Part shown: one piece after another, positions 54,382 to 62,563 of the stretch
Position numbering within the stretch: position 1 is the stretch's first letter
Layout: each line of letters starts with the position of its first letter
From: Luxibacter massiliensis
GTDB lineage: Bacteria > Bacillota > Clostridia > Lachnospirales > Lachnospiraceae
Direction of reading: 5' to 3'
NCBI RefSeq assembly: GCF_900604355.1
Contig: NZ_UWOE01000001.1
Span: 3,286,001 to 3,350,000, forward strand
DNA length: 64,000 nucleotides
The notes under the pieces: model-generated
The model's database searches: none
What the model was told of the DNA's origin: nothing
The model's input: only the letters and a program-made list of their open reading frames with translations
Position numbers and translations under genes: made by a program

Positions 54382-55104
54382 ATGTCTATTTTCTATGATA
54401 AATCTGTTAAAAGGGAATCAGCCGTAGATATAGTGGTGAATAACATCAAACAGTTATTGATAGATAGGAGATTAAAACCAGGGGAGAAACTGCCCAGCGA
54501 GCTGGAGATATCGGAAGGTCTCGGTGTAAGCCGCGGTTCAGTCCGAGAAGCGATGAAGATACTATCCGCTTTTGGATTGATCGATATTCGTGTTGGAAAC
54601 GGAACTTATGTGTGCGAAACTCCCGGAAACGGAATGTTGGACTCCTTTTTGTTTAGTTTTTTCCTCTCCAACCCGAATATCGAAGACTTATATGAATTCC
54701 GTCAAATCTTTGAAATTGATATTTTAGAACAGATTCTGAAACACTATGATGAAAACCAGACAGACAGAACGTCCTTGAAAGAAAACTTAAAAGAACTGCA
54801 GCAGCTCATCAAGTCCGGCGCAACTCCCTCACAGTTAAAGGAAAATGACCTGGAATTCCACCGTTTACTCGGCAAAGCCTCCTGCAATCTTTTATCCGAA
54901 AAGATTTATAACTTTGTGATCGACTTTATGGAGCCTTCCATATCCGCCACTCATAAGCACCAGAACGGTGAGATCGTCTATAAAGTGCATAAAGACATCA
55001 TGGATATTATTGATACAAGAGAATCCAGCCAGATTACAAAAGTAATCACTTCTTCTGTGGACACCTGGTCCGTCCTCCAGTCCTTCGAAAAAGAGGAGGC
55101 ATAG
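54382..55104 (+). CDS. FadR-subfamily GntR regulator
   Basis: 240 residues, ATG behind GAGGAGGTG. N-terminal winged helix (LKPGEKLPSELEISEGLGVSRGSVREAMKIL) and a C-terminal all-helical FCD domain with acidic and His residues (LEFHRLLGKAS, SATHKHQNGEI) suited to bind a metal and an organic acid. Divergent from the TRAP genes and with an operator over their -10 box, it likely represses them until the imported acid or its product binds. Confidence 0.92.
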   Translation: MSIFYDKSVKRESAVDIVVNNIKQLLIDRRLKPGEKLPSELEISEGLGVSRGSVREAMKILSAFGLIDIRVGNGTYVCETPGNGMLDSFLFSFFLSNPNIEDLYEFRQIFEIDILEQILKHYDENQTDRTSLKENLKELQQLIKSGATPSQLKENDLEFHRLLGKASCNLLSEKIYNFVIDFMEPSISATHKHQNGEIVYKVHKDIMDIIDTRESSQITKVITSSVDTWSVLQSFEKEEA

Positions 55105-55133
55105 CAGTTTAAATATTGCTTTACACACAAAAA

Positions 55134-55186
55134 GAGCTGTTGCTTCAGAGAATCAACATTCGCTAAAGCAACAGCTCCTTTCTTTA
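55134..55186 (+). terminator. Terminator of the GntR gene
   Basis: GAGCTGTTGCTT (55134-55145) and AAGCAACAGCTC (55166-55177) form a perfect 12-bp stem followed by CTTTCTTTATTTTT. Confidence 0.88.
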
Positions 55187-55235
55187 TTTTTGGAAAAAGA
55201 TTATCTCATTTGAGAGTTTTGCTCCCTTCTATAAT

Positions 55236-55630
55236 TTAAGGATTATACAGGATCATGTGCAGTACTGATGTTTCTACGCCTTTATTTCTGTAAAAGTGGA
55301 TTGTATCTCCTTTAAATCAAATACTTTCATCTTTAGCAACAGTAAAATACTGACTATCGGCTATTATTTCAATGATACCATCAAAAACGGTAATAAATTC
55401 TGTGGTGCCCCGCAGATGTGGTTCTGACTGCCAGTAACTTTCTGGCGCTAACTCCAAATAATACACCGCAAATCTGCGATTTTCATTATCCGGAAAGATA
55501 GAATCGTTTTTTACTTTCCCATTATCCTCTGACAAAGGCTGTATTTCAGATATCTTTACGATTTCATACGGGACTTTTGGATGCACCGTCAAGGCAATAA
55601 AAGGTACTTCCATACCGTTTGACCAATTAG
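55236..55630 (-). pseudogene. Cupin-domain regulator remnant with an internal stop
   Basis: The frame reads NWSNGMEVPFIALTVHPKVP to AKDESI, stops at a TGA (55317-55319), and resumes in frame as FKGDTIHFYRNKGVETSVLH, then MILYNP and a TAA at 55236-55238. This is the C-terminal cupin domain of an XRE-cupin regulator interrupted by one nonsense codon and lacking its helix-turn-helix. Its 5' side joins IS1182 sequence around 55625. Confidence 0.7.
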
Positions 55631-55819
55631 CAGCATTTTTATCAGAACAACGGGGGCAATATATTTTCTGCCAACATGGGAATAATAGGGGCCTGCCTTT
55701 TCGCATATAAAATCAAAATTTACACAGTTTTTAATTTGTCTCAGAAGATGATCTTCTGGAACCATAGAATCTATGTCAAGGATTACCATCTGGATTTGTC
55801 CGCTTTGTTTTCTCATCAT
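55625..55819 (-). mobile_element. IS1182-family transposase N-terminal fragment
   Basis: From an ATG behind CAGGAGGT the frame reads IDSMVPEDHLLRQIKNCVNF, then KYIAPVVLIKMLLI. That is the N-terminal domain of IS1182-family transposases. The remaining 350 or so residues and the catalytic domain are gone: after about 55625 the sequence becomes the cupin remnant. Confidence 0.75.
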
Positions 55820-56016
55820 AAAAAATGACCTCCTGTAATTGATATAATAAGTATACCATACAGAAAGCCATTTCTCTTTAGTTTGTCAACAGGTCCACTT
55901 TGAAGCAGTCTCGGATACTCCTGATGGAGTATTTCATCTAACATACTGCGCCATCTTTAACCAACCAGCCTATTCCCCCAAATAGCCGGCAAACAATGGT
56001 GCAACCGCTGTTTTAT

Positions 56017-56898
56017 TCACTGCTGCCAGTCAAACAGGCTCAATTGGATATTTTTATTTCTCTCCTCAAATGCGTTCAAGTACTCAAATATTTTTTTATT
56101 GTCATGTACAATACCAGCATTTTCACATATGCCGTGATACACCCCCATAAGTTCTTTGTTTATGGGACTGTTTAATTGATACTGCATACCATATGCTTTT
56201 ATATATCTTTCTTTCATTCCAGGAAAAAGCCAGTCCAGCTGCCTGTAGAAATATTCCCTGCTTCCCTCTCTAAGTGTAAGGCCCATTCCAAAGCAGATAA
56301 CTCCATAGACTTTTGCCTCAACACAGTACTCCAGGATGCCTCTGATATTCTCTTCTGTGTCATTAATAAATGGAAGAACCGGGCAAAGCCATACAACAGT
56401 TGGGATTCCGGCGCTGTTAAGTTCCTTTAATGCTTCAAAGCGCTCCCGGGTCGTACTGACATTTGGCTCCAGCTTTTTACACAAGCTCTCATCATACGTA
56501 GTCAGTGTCATCTGAACCACACATTTGGCCCTCTCATTTATGGCTTTTAATAAATCTATATCCCGCAGCACTCTGTCTGACTTTGTGATCAAGGTAAACC
56601 CAAAACCATATTGATATATTAATGACATTGCTTTTCTTACATTTCCAATTTCATTTTCAAGAGGAATATAGGGGTCTGTCATTGAGCCTGTGCTAACCAT
56701 ACATTTTGAACGTTTCCTCCTAAGGGTATTCTCCAGCAGTTCAACCGCATTTACTTTTACCTCAATATCTTCAAAATCATGTTCCATGTGGTAACATTTA
56801 CTTCTTGAATCACAATATATACAGCCATGGGAACACCCTCGGTATAAATTCATTCCATTTCTTGCTGACAAAATCCCTTTGGCATTAACATAATGCAT
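56017..56898 (-). CDS. Radical SAM protein (SPL-like family)
   Basis: 293 residues. The iron-sulfur motif is GCSHGCIYCD with Cys22, Cys26 and Cys29 (Cys-x3-Cys-x2-Cys). The TIM-barrel layout (STGSMTDPYIPLE, TLITKSDRVLRD, LCPVLPFINDT) matches the SPL-like/Rv2578c group, whose substrates are unknown. It stands alone between the cupin remnant and the tRNA genes. Confidence 0.88.
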   Translation of the reverse strand: MHYVNAKGILSARNGMNLYRGCSHGCIYCDSRSKCYHMEHDFEDIEVKVNAVELLENTLRRKRSKCMVSTGSMTDPYIPLENEIGNVRKAMSLIYQYGFGFTLITKSDRVLRDIDLLKAINERAKCVVQMTLTTYDESLCKKLEPNVSTTRERFEALKELNSAGIPTVVWLCPVLPFINDTEENIRGILEYCVEAKVYGVICFGMGLTLREGSREYFYRQLDWLFPGMKERYIKAYGMQYQLNSPINKELMGVYHGICENAGIVHDNKKIFEYLNAFEERNKNIQLSLFDWQQ

Positions 56899-57057
56899 GG
56901 CTCTCCCTCCCTACTGACCGGCACATCTCTTATATACAAAACTATTTAAACTCCTGTTTTATTTCATTATTGTTATCCAATGAATCCCCTGAGCTCTGTA
57001 CCTCATTTGACACGCCAGTGTCCGCCTGTTCCTTGTAAACCTCTTTTAGAACAATAT

Positions 57058-57118
57058 AAATATGCTCCCTATATAGAAGGTTCTGTACATCTTCAATACC
57101 TGCCTATAGGGAGCATTT
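57058..57118 (-). terminator. Terminator-like hairpin after tRNA-Cys
   Basis: ATGCTCCCTATA (57062-57073 region) pairs with TATAGGGAGCAT (57107-57118 region) over a 30-nt loop, and on the minus strand it is followed by an A/T-rich tract (ATTTATATTG). It probably ends the tRNA-Glu/tRNA-Cys transcript. Confidence 0.5.
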
Positions 57119-57145
57119 ACATACTTAATTATCATATTATTTAAA

Positions 57146-57216
57146 AGGCACAGACCGGATTTGAACCGGTGATCAGGGTGTTGCAGACCCACGCCTTACC
57201 ACTTGGCTACTGCGCC
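57146..57216 (-). tRNA. tRNA-Cys (GCA), second copy
   Basis: Same acceptor, D arm and anticodon loop (CTGCAAC) as the copy at 28420, with a G-T pair in the acceptor stem (CTGTGCC) and one nucleotide less in the variable loop (GATC instead of GATTC). Likely in one transcript with tRNA-Glu upstream. Confidence 0.93.
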
Positions 57217-57305
57217 TTATTACAAACACGCAACATATAATTATATGCTGCGATATAAATCACCACTATCAGTAAATCTCTCTAAAGATTCACCTAGGTG
57301 ATGAA

Positions 57306-57377
57306 TGACTCCTACGGGAATCGAACCCGTGTTACCGCCGTGAAAGGGCGATGTCTTAACCGCTTGACCAAGGAGCC
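57306..57377 (-). tRNA. tRNA-Glu (TTC)
   Basis: Acceptor GGCTCCT pairs with AGGAGTC (one G-T), the anticodon loop CTTTCAC gives TTC, and the T arm is ACGGG-TTCGATT-CCCGT. The CCA end is not encoded. Confidence 0.95.
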
Positions 57378-57489
57378 ACGTACCACAAAACCTGGCCGCC
57401 AAATTTGTAGTGACCGTTTTTTATGATAGCATAACCCATTTTAAAATGCAAGGCTTTTCAGAAGAAAAATGAATAATTGCTGTTGTTTT

Positions 57490-57565
57490 GCAAAGGGGTC
57501 TGTCCCTTTTGCATTTTGCTCTGTCCCTTTTGCAAAAGGGTCTGTCCCCTTTGCCCCCTTTGCAT
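57490..57565 (-). repeat. Dispersed palindromic repeat, copy 4 (expanded)
   Basis: Three CTGTCCCTTTT-type units lie in tandem around TTTTGC, ending in GGGTCTGTCCCCTTTG. It begins 5 bp downstream of the DUF3810 stop codon. It is an expanded or rearranged version of the family at 25997 and 34457 and lacks the AGAATATTC flank. Confidence 0.85.
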
Positions 57566-57570
57566 TCTCA

Positions 57571-58674
57571 CTACATCTCCCCATAATAAGCCACTATCAG
57601 ATCAACCATTTTATCATAGCTCTGTACGCCGTTATTCTGTCCGTTTGCTTTCAGGTATGTATCATTGACTTTTGTGGAAACTTCTGCTACCGCCCCTTCA
57701 TAGGAGGCCCAAAACTGATTATTCTCCTTTAAATCTGTTTCTACAAGCGTGTTAAGGCCCTGCCTAACATCCTCCCATTCCTGGTAATCGCTCTGCCTGA
57801 GTGTATTCATACAGTATATCCATCCCATCAAATATCCGCTGTACTGGAAATCCTCACGCGGTGAATCCTTACAAGCCAGAAATGCAATAAAGTTCGCCTC
57901 TTCCTCCTGCATAAATCCCCTTAAATGGGATAATTCATGGCAGGCAGTGAACGGTATATTATAGGAGGCCATATCTTTGTTATAATTGGCTTCTACTGTA
58001 AAAGGTGAGTATATTCCTGTCAGGCTCTGGTAAGAAAGAATCTCTGATACAAGGAGTCCCTTGGGTGTTGGATAATAGCCTGCCAAACATGAATACGTCT
58101 TCCCAAGCTGTTCCATTGCACTGACAGCGCCCTCCTCCTCCGGCTTTGCCAGCTGCATCACTCCCGAAATATCACGCCTGACGGTTCCTGCTCTTCTATT
58201 GACCTCTTCTGTCAGCCAGATGCATGCCTGCTTCAGTTCTTCCACAGTATATTCTTTAAGTACCAGTCCCGCTTTCTCTGAAAAGGATACCCTGTGATAA
58301 TTAATACCACAATTAGTAACATAAAGCAGTATTAAAACGGATGCTGCCAGAAATACTCCTGATCCCCAGCGCAGTACTGCCATTTTGCCTTTCTTCCTCA
58401 GAAAAGCCTCTCCAAGTGTATGTATTAAAGTCCCTGCAAGCAATATTAAGAATACATACAAACACAACTCAGCCAGCGAAAACGGGAATAATCCGGAAAT
58501 ACGCCCAATCACAGAGGCAATCACAGCGTAAACATGGACTGAATACCATTCCGCCATGCCGTCACATTCATTTGATAGTACTGTCAAAACCACTGTTCCC
58601 ACCAGAAATACACAGCTTATAACCATTCTCTTTTCTATTATATTATCCTTTTTCTGTCTTTTGTCTCTTTTCAT
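57571..58674 (-). CDS. DUF3810 membrane zinc peptidase-like protein
   Basis: 367 residues. Three membrane segments (about 18-37, 45-90 and 105-122) precede an external domain with a metallopeptidase motif ACHELSHLRGFMQEEEANF (His-Glu-x2-His, with a downstream Glu). Likely a cell-envelope protease; substrate unknown. It stands alone. Confidence 0.85.
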   Translation of the reverse strand: MKRDKRQKKDNIIEKRMVISCVFLVGTVVLTVLSNECDGMAEWYSVHVYAVIASVIGRISGLFPFSLAELCLYVFLILLAGTLIHTLGEAFLRKKGKMAVLRWGSGVFLAASVLILLYVTNCGINYHRVSFSEKAGLVLKEYTVEELKQACIWLTEEVNRRAGTVRRDISGVMQLAKPEEEGAVSAMEQLGKTYSCLAGYYPTPKGLLVSEILSYQSLTGIYSPFTVEANYNKDMASYNIPFTACHELSHLRGFMQEEEANFIAFLACKDSPREDFQYSGYLMGWIYCMNTLRQSDYQEWEDVRQGLNTLVETDLKENNQFWASYEGAVAEVSTKVNDTYLKANGQNNGVQSYDKMVDLIVAYYGEM

Positions 58675-58862
58675 ATCCGCCGGCCCTTTGTTCTACTTTA
58701 TATTTATAATAAGATATCTGGAGGCCAAAAACAACTATACACTCCTGGAAAATCTAGTGTATGCCGAGGATCGCCTGGCATGTAGTTTACCAAACACGCT
58801 TTAAACTGTTAATACCTTTTTTATATATTTATGATTTCCTTAATAATTTCAACATATTTTAG
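58675..58862. other. Non-coding A/T-rich stretch upstream of the DUF3810 gene
   Basis: About 190 bp, A/T-rich, with no ORF having a ribosome site. It presumably holds the DUF3810 promoter, but I see no convincing pair of boxes. Confidence 0.4.
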
Positions 58863-58885
58863 ACACATTTTTTTATTATAGTATT

Positions 58886-59040
58886 ACTCAGATAGTTGAT
58901 AAACATTTCAACTATCTCCCCCCTCATAAAGTAAAGCACCTTGAAACTTAGTTTCAGGTGCAGCACTTTACTCTCATTCCTTTAGATAACTATAAACACA
59001 ACGAAACCCGCAAGCCATATGGCTAGCGGGTTTTCGCTGT
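58886..59040 (-). repeat. 155-nt structured direct repeat, copy A
   Basis: Contains three inverted repeats: AGATAGTTG/CAACTATCT (58890-58917 region), GTAAAGCACCT-TGAAACT/AGTTTCA-GGTG...CTTTAC (58931-58971 region) and AACCCGC...GCGGGTT (59005-59033). The match to copy B at 59752-59906 is ungapped with eight differences. On the minus strand a strong GAGGGGGGAG site precedes an ATG located in the loop of the first hairpin, opening a very short peptide (MFINYLS). Confidence 0.85.
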
Positions 59041-59081
59041 GCTCTTTTCTTGATGAATTAGATTGTTTTACTGCAATCTTT

Positions 59082-59336
59082 TTATATCCTAGTACTTTCT
59101 GTCTCTGATAATACTTTTCCGACGCGAAGTTCCATAAAATATTGGCAGGCCTGGAATGCCGTCGTGCCATCCACCCGATGAATATGTCTCTTCTCCTGCA
59201 TTTTCATAACGGTATATAAAAGCATGATCTTCGTGTTATCGCCCGTCTGTGGGGGTAAGGTACGTTCTGAGCCCATTCCCTTTATATCATTAGGCGAATT
59301 TCCCTTATCTGGAACTATATTATTCTTGTCTGGTTC
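59082..59336 (-). pseudogene. Remnant with sortase-type PPQTGDN motif
   Basis: On the minus strand the frame reads KLEPDKNNIVPDKGNSPNDI, then SERTLPPQTGDNTKIMLLYT, resembling the C-terminal end of a Cna-B surface protein just before its wall-anchor. The following hydrophobic part is short and then becomes unrelated sequence. No start or full membrane anchor is present. It lies between the two 155-nt repeats. Confidence 0.4.
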
Positions 59337-59728
59337 TAATTTTCCTTATCCGGTATAAAAAAGTTGTGTTAGCGATAGTGGTTTCCGTCAGCGTAACGCC
59401 GCCGGAAACTTACTTCGTATTTTCTATTTTTAGAGTACGTTAATCCGAAAGTCAACGGACAATACACCAATGACGTGCCCTCTTTTCCCCTATTGATATG
59501 TTTTGTCCTATTTTGCCTTACTATTTACAAAAGAGCTGTTAATACTAACGATTTCAGCATACTTTAAACACCTCTGCAAAATTATCTCCATATGGGGATA
59601 CAAAAAAGCCAAATTCCGCATACAGGATTTTGGCTCATCTGTCTTCATGAATCTCACCTCATTTACAGAGGCACTTTATAACAATTTTATATTTTTTCTC
59701 TTTCTTTTATAAAATCATCACGGCTTGT
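59337..59728. other. Non-coding spacer between the two structured repeats
   Basis: About 390 bp without a supported gene. A small dyad GTTTCCG...CGGAAAC (59381-59387 and 59403-59409) is the only clear structure. Codon-like patterns are absent; it is probably insertion debris. Confidence 0.4.
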
Positions 59729-59751
59729 ACACATTTTGCGTCTATACTAAG

Positions 59752-59906
59752 ACTCAGATAGTTGATAAACATTTCAACTATCTCCCCCCTCATAAAGTAA
59801 AGCACCTTGAAACTCAGTTTCAGGTGCAGTACTTTACTCTCATTCCTTTAGATAACGATAAACATAACGAAACCCGTTAGCCACATGGTTAGCGGGTTTT
59901 CGCTGT
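59752..59906 (-). repeat. 155-nt structured direct repeat, copy B
   Basis: Ungapped match to copy A at an offset of 866 bp, weaker homology reaching back to about 59729. The third hairpin is fully paired here (CCCGTTAGCC with GGTTAGCGGG), while copy A has one mismatch. On the minus strand it lies 75 nt after the tandem PII gene stop. Confidence 0.85.
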
Positions 59907-59981
59907 CTATATCAAGGTATACAAAAGGCAGTCCTGAATATACATCTTCTGACACAGATGGATCTTCCCCCAAAGGCAGGA

Positions 59982-60671
59982 TTAATCCTCAATATCCTCC
60001 TCCCGCATCCTGAGGCCCACGGCGCTTGTAACCGGCAGGGAAAATACGATGGCCTTCTCTTTACTGTCAAGTCCTGTCTGCTCCATAATTGCCTTCATAA
60101 TCTGGTTCTTCTCATTGGCCCTGGCCACAATAAAGATAATTTCCTTTTCCTCAGCAAGAGAAACACCCAGGAACTTTTTGGCGCTCTCCATCCCAGTCCC
60201 TTTGGCGTGAATCACCGTACCGCCACCAGCCTTTGCGCTCCTTGCCGCATCCATCACTGTATCAATACACCCCTGGTTTGCAATGGCCACCAGCAATTCA
60301 TATTCTGTCTCTTTCAACGTTGTCTCCTCCTCCTTCTCAAAGTCGCGGCCCTGTATCAAAAACTGCAGTACTTTCTTCCCTCCAATACTGCTGAGCGGGA
60401 CAATAAATGCAATGCCTGTCCCCGGGATATCAATCTGCATACGTATGATCATACCACGCTTCAATTTTTTCCAGCGCTCCTCTGTCACCACTGAAAAAAA
60501 CACAACCTTTTCTGATGCCTCCAACCCAAAATAGTCCAATACCTCACTGTTTGCAGTTCCCCTGGCCAGTGTCCCGAAAAAAACTTCATGCTCGTGTTCC
60601 CCATAGAATTCCCGGAACCGGTTCTTCATATTTCGGTTTGTGATCGTAACCATCATGTATAATCTGCTCAT
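59982..60671 (-). CDS. Tandem PII-like (GlnB-fold) protein
   Basis: 229 residues holding two GlnB-like ferredoxin folds, roughly residues 1-105 (RLYMMVTITNRNMKNRFREFY) and 118-229 (YELLVAIANQGCIDTVMDAARSAKAGGGTVIHAKGTG). The second has the PII pattern of a loop followed by GTG. It starts 11 bp after the DUF1538 gene and probably forms a regulator-transporter pair with it. The ligand is unknown. Confidence 0.8.
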   Translation of the reverse strand: MSRLYMMVTITNRNMKNRFREFYGEHEHEVFFGTLARGTANSEVLDYFGLEASEKVVFFSVVTEERWKKLKRGMIIRMQIDIPGTGIAFIVPLSSIGGKKVLQFLIQGRDFEKEEETTLKETEYELLVAIANQGCIDTVMDAARSAKAGGGTVIHAKGTGMESAKKFLGVSLAEEKEIIFIVARANEKNQIMKAIMEQTGLDSKEKAIVFSLPVTSAVGLRMREEDIED

Positions 60672-60682
60672 AGGCTCCTCCT

Positions 60683-62227
60683 CTACAGGTCAATAATATC
60701 GTAATCCCCATATGCTTCCAATGGCTGGACAGGGACTGTCTCCCTGGCAGCCTCTTCTTTCGCCACTTTCTGCTCATTATAATGATAAACTGCCCCCAGT
60801 ATCTGGATAGTGATCAAGGGCGTCATGGCCACCATCGCTACCACGCCAAAAGCATCTGTCACGATGTTCCCGCCTACGGCCTCACAGGCCCCTTTGGCAA
60901 ACGGCAGAAGGAAAGTCGCAGTCATGGGGCCGGAAGCAACGCCTCCAGAGTCAAATGCAATAGCCGTGAAAATCTTCGGAACAAAGAAAGATAGAATAAT
61001 TGCAATAGCATATCCCGGAATCAAAAACCAGAAAATGGATATGCCTGTGAGCACCCGGATCATAGCCAGTCCCAGTGACACAGCAACGCCAATAGACAGG
61101 CTGTAACCCATGGCCCTGCCTGATATTGCCCCTGAAGTCAGTTCTTCTACCTGTTCCATCAGGACATAGACTGCCGGCTCTGCCTTAACAATAAAATATC
61201 CAATCACCATGCCAATGGGAATAATAATCCAGCGATAAGGAAGCCCTGCTATAATCTGGCCCATATAGTTCCCCGCCGGCATGAATCCAATATTTACTCC
61301 TGTCAAAAATAAAAACAACCCTATATATGTGTAGACAATGCCAACTGCTATTTTCAGAATCGTCTTTCGCTTAATATGTAAGGAAATCACCTGAAACAAT
61401 GCAAAAAACAAAACAATAGGCAAGAGGGATACCAGCATCTCTTTCATATAATGAGGAATCCCTGATGCAAACAATCCCCAGAGTTCCACAGAGTTATCTG
61501 CATCTGGGATAACTGTCTGTGTATAGACACTGCCAGAAGGTTTATATATCATGCCTAAAATCAATACTGCCAGAATAGGCCCAACGGAACAAAGGGCAAC
61601 CAGGCCAAAGCTGTCATTCTCCGCATGTTTATCACTACGCACTGCTGAAAAACCAATACCGAGGGCCATAATAAATGGGACTGTCATCGGCCCTGTAGTC
61701 ACGCCGCCCGAATCAAACGCCACTGATACAAAGTCATCCGGCACAAAAAATGCCAGAATAAATACAAGAGGATACAAAACAAGCAGCATATGGGACAGCG
61801 GTATGCCAAACAGCATCCTCACCACAGCAGTCACAAGGAAAATCCCCACCCCTGCAGCTACCGCCACTATCAAAGTATAATTAGGGATTGAAGGTACCTG
61901 CTCCGCAAGTACCTGAAGATCCGGCTCCGAAACAGTAATAATAAAGCCAAGAATAAAGCAGAGAAAAATAACCACAATCAACTTTTTTGTCTGGGTCATT
62001 CTTGTGCCAATTCTTTCTCCCATAGGGGTCATAGCGATCTCCGCCCCAAGAGTAAAAAACATCATCCCTACAATCAATAGGACAGCGCCAATAATAAAAG
62101 CCATCAGGATACCGGGCGGGATAGGCGCAATTGTAAAACACAACAATAATACAATTCCAATAATTGGTAGGACGGCTCCTAATGACTCTCTTAATTTTTC
62201 TAATAGTCTTGTCTGATATAATCTCAA
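60683..62227 (-). CDS. DUF1538 membrane protein with internal duplication
   Basis: 514 residues from a TTG at 62225-62227, with GAAAGGTAAGAG upstream. About 12-14 membrane segments in two homologous halves, shown by AFDSGGVTTGPMTVPFIMALGIG and AFDSGGVASGPMTATFLLPFAKG (each stated here as a family mark). DUF1538 proteins are paired with PII-like proteins in many clostridia; a small-ion or metabolite carrier regulated by the PII partner is the working idea. Function not established. Confidence 0.8.
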   Translation of the reverse strand: MRLYQTRLLEKLRESLGAVLPIIGIVLLLCFTIAPIPPGILMAFIIGAVLLIVGMMFFTLGAEIAMTPMGERIGTRMTQTKKLIVVIFLCFILGFIITVSEPDLQVLAEQVPSIPNYTLIVAVAAGVGIFLVTAVVRMLFGIPLSHMLLVLYPLVFILAFFVPDDFVSVAFDSGGVTTGPMTVPFIMALGIGFSAVRSDKHAENDSFGLVALCSVGPILAVLILGMIYKPSGSVYTQTVIPDADNSVELWGLFASGIPHYMKEMLVSLLPIVLFFALFQVISLHIKRKTILKIAVGIVYTYIGLFLFLTGVNIGFMPAGNYMGQIIAGLPYRWIIIPIGMVIGYFIVKAEPAVYVLMEQVEELTSGAISGRAMGYSLSIGVAVSLGLAMIRVLTGISIFWFLIPGYAIAIILSFFVPKIFTAIAFDSGGVASGPMTATFLLPFAKGACEAVGGNIVTDAFGVVAMVAMTPLITIQILGAVYHYNEQKVAKEEAARETVPVQPLEAYGDYDIIDL

Positions 62228-62563
62228 TATGCACTCTTACCTTTCTGTTATCTATCGTCAGTAACCCTCCATATTTTCCAAATGGACCGTCTCCCCGCCT
62301 GCCGGCAAAGGTGAATAAATACCGCCGCCGCCATACAGGGGGAAGTAAACTGTGCCATCTAGTCAAATATGAAACAAAAAATGTACTTTGATTTTAATTG
62401 TAACATAAAACTATTTTATCAGAAAGTAAAAAGTGCCCAAATTTCATATAAATGTTTTCATATAAGTGTATCCCAGGTTCCATCATCGGACCCCAGGACG
62501 GATCCTGCAATCCATTTGTATTTTCCTGTGGCAGCGCCAAATCGGACGGCTAACCCTTTATAT
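62228..62563. other. Non-coding leader upstream of the DUF1538 gene
   Basis: 336 bp. A GC-rich patch (about 62290-62340) is followed upstream by an A/T-rich patch. I see no known riboswitch motif, no tRNA and no convincing promoter pair. Confidence 0.4.

Noticed and set aside
58886..59906. Insertion sequence bounded by the two 155-nt copies
   Set aside because: No transposase-like frame lies between them, the copies are direct rather than inverted, and no target duplication is seen.
62228..62366. Coding extension upstream of the DUF1538 protein in another frame
   Set aside because: The frame shows an aromatic/Arg/Asp-rich pattern of an antisense or shifted frame and has no ribosome site; it is treated as leader.
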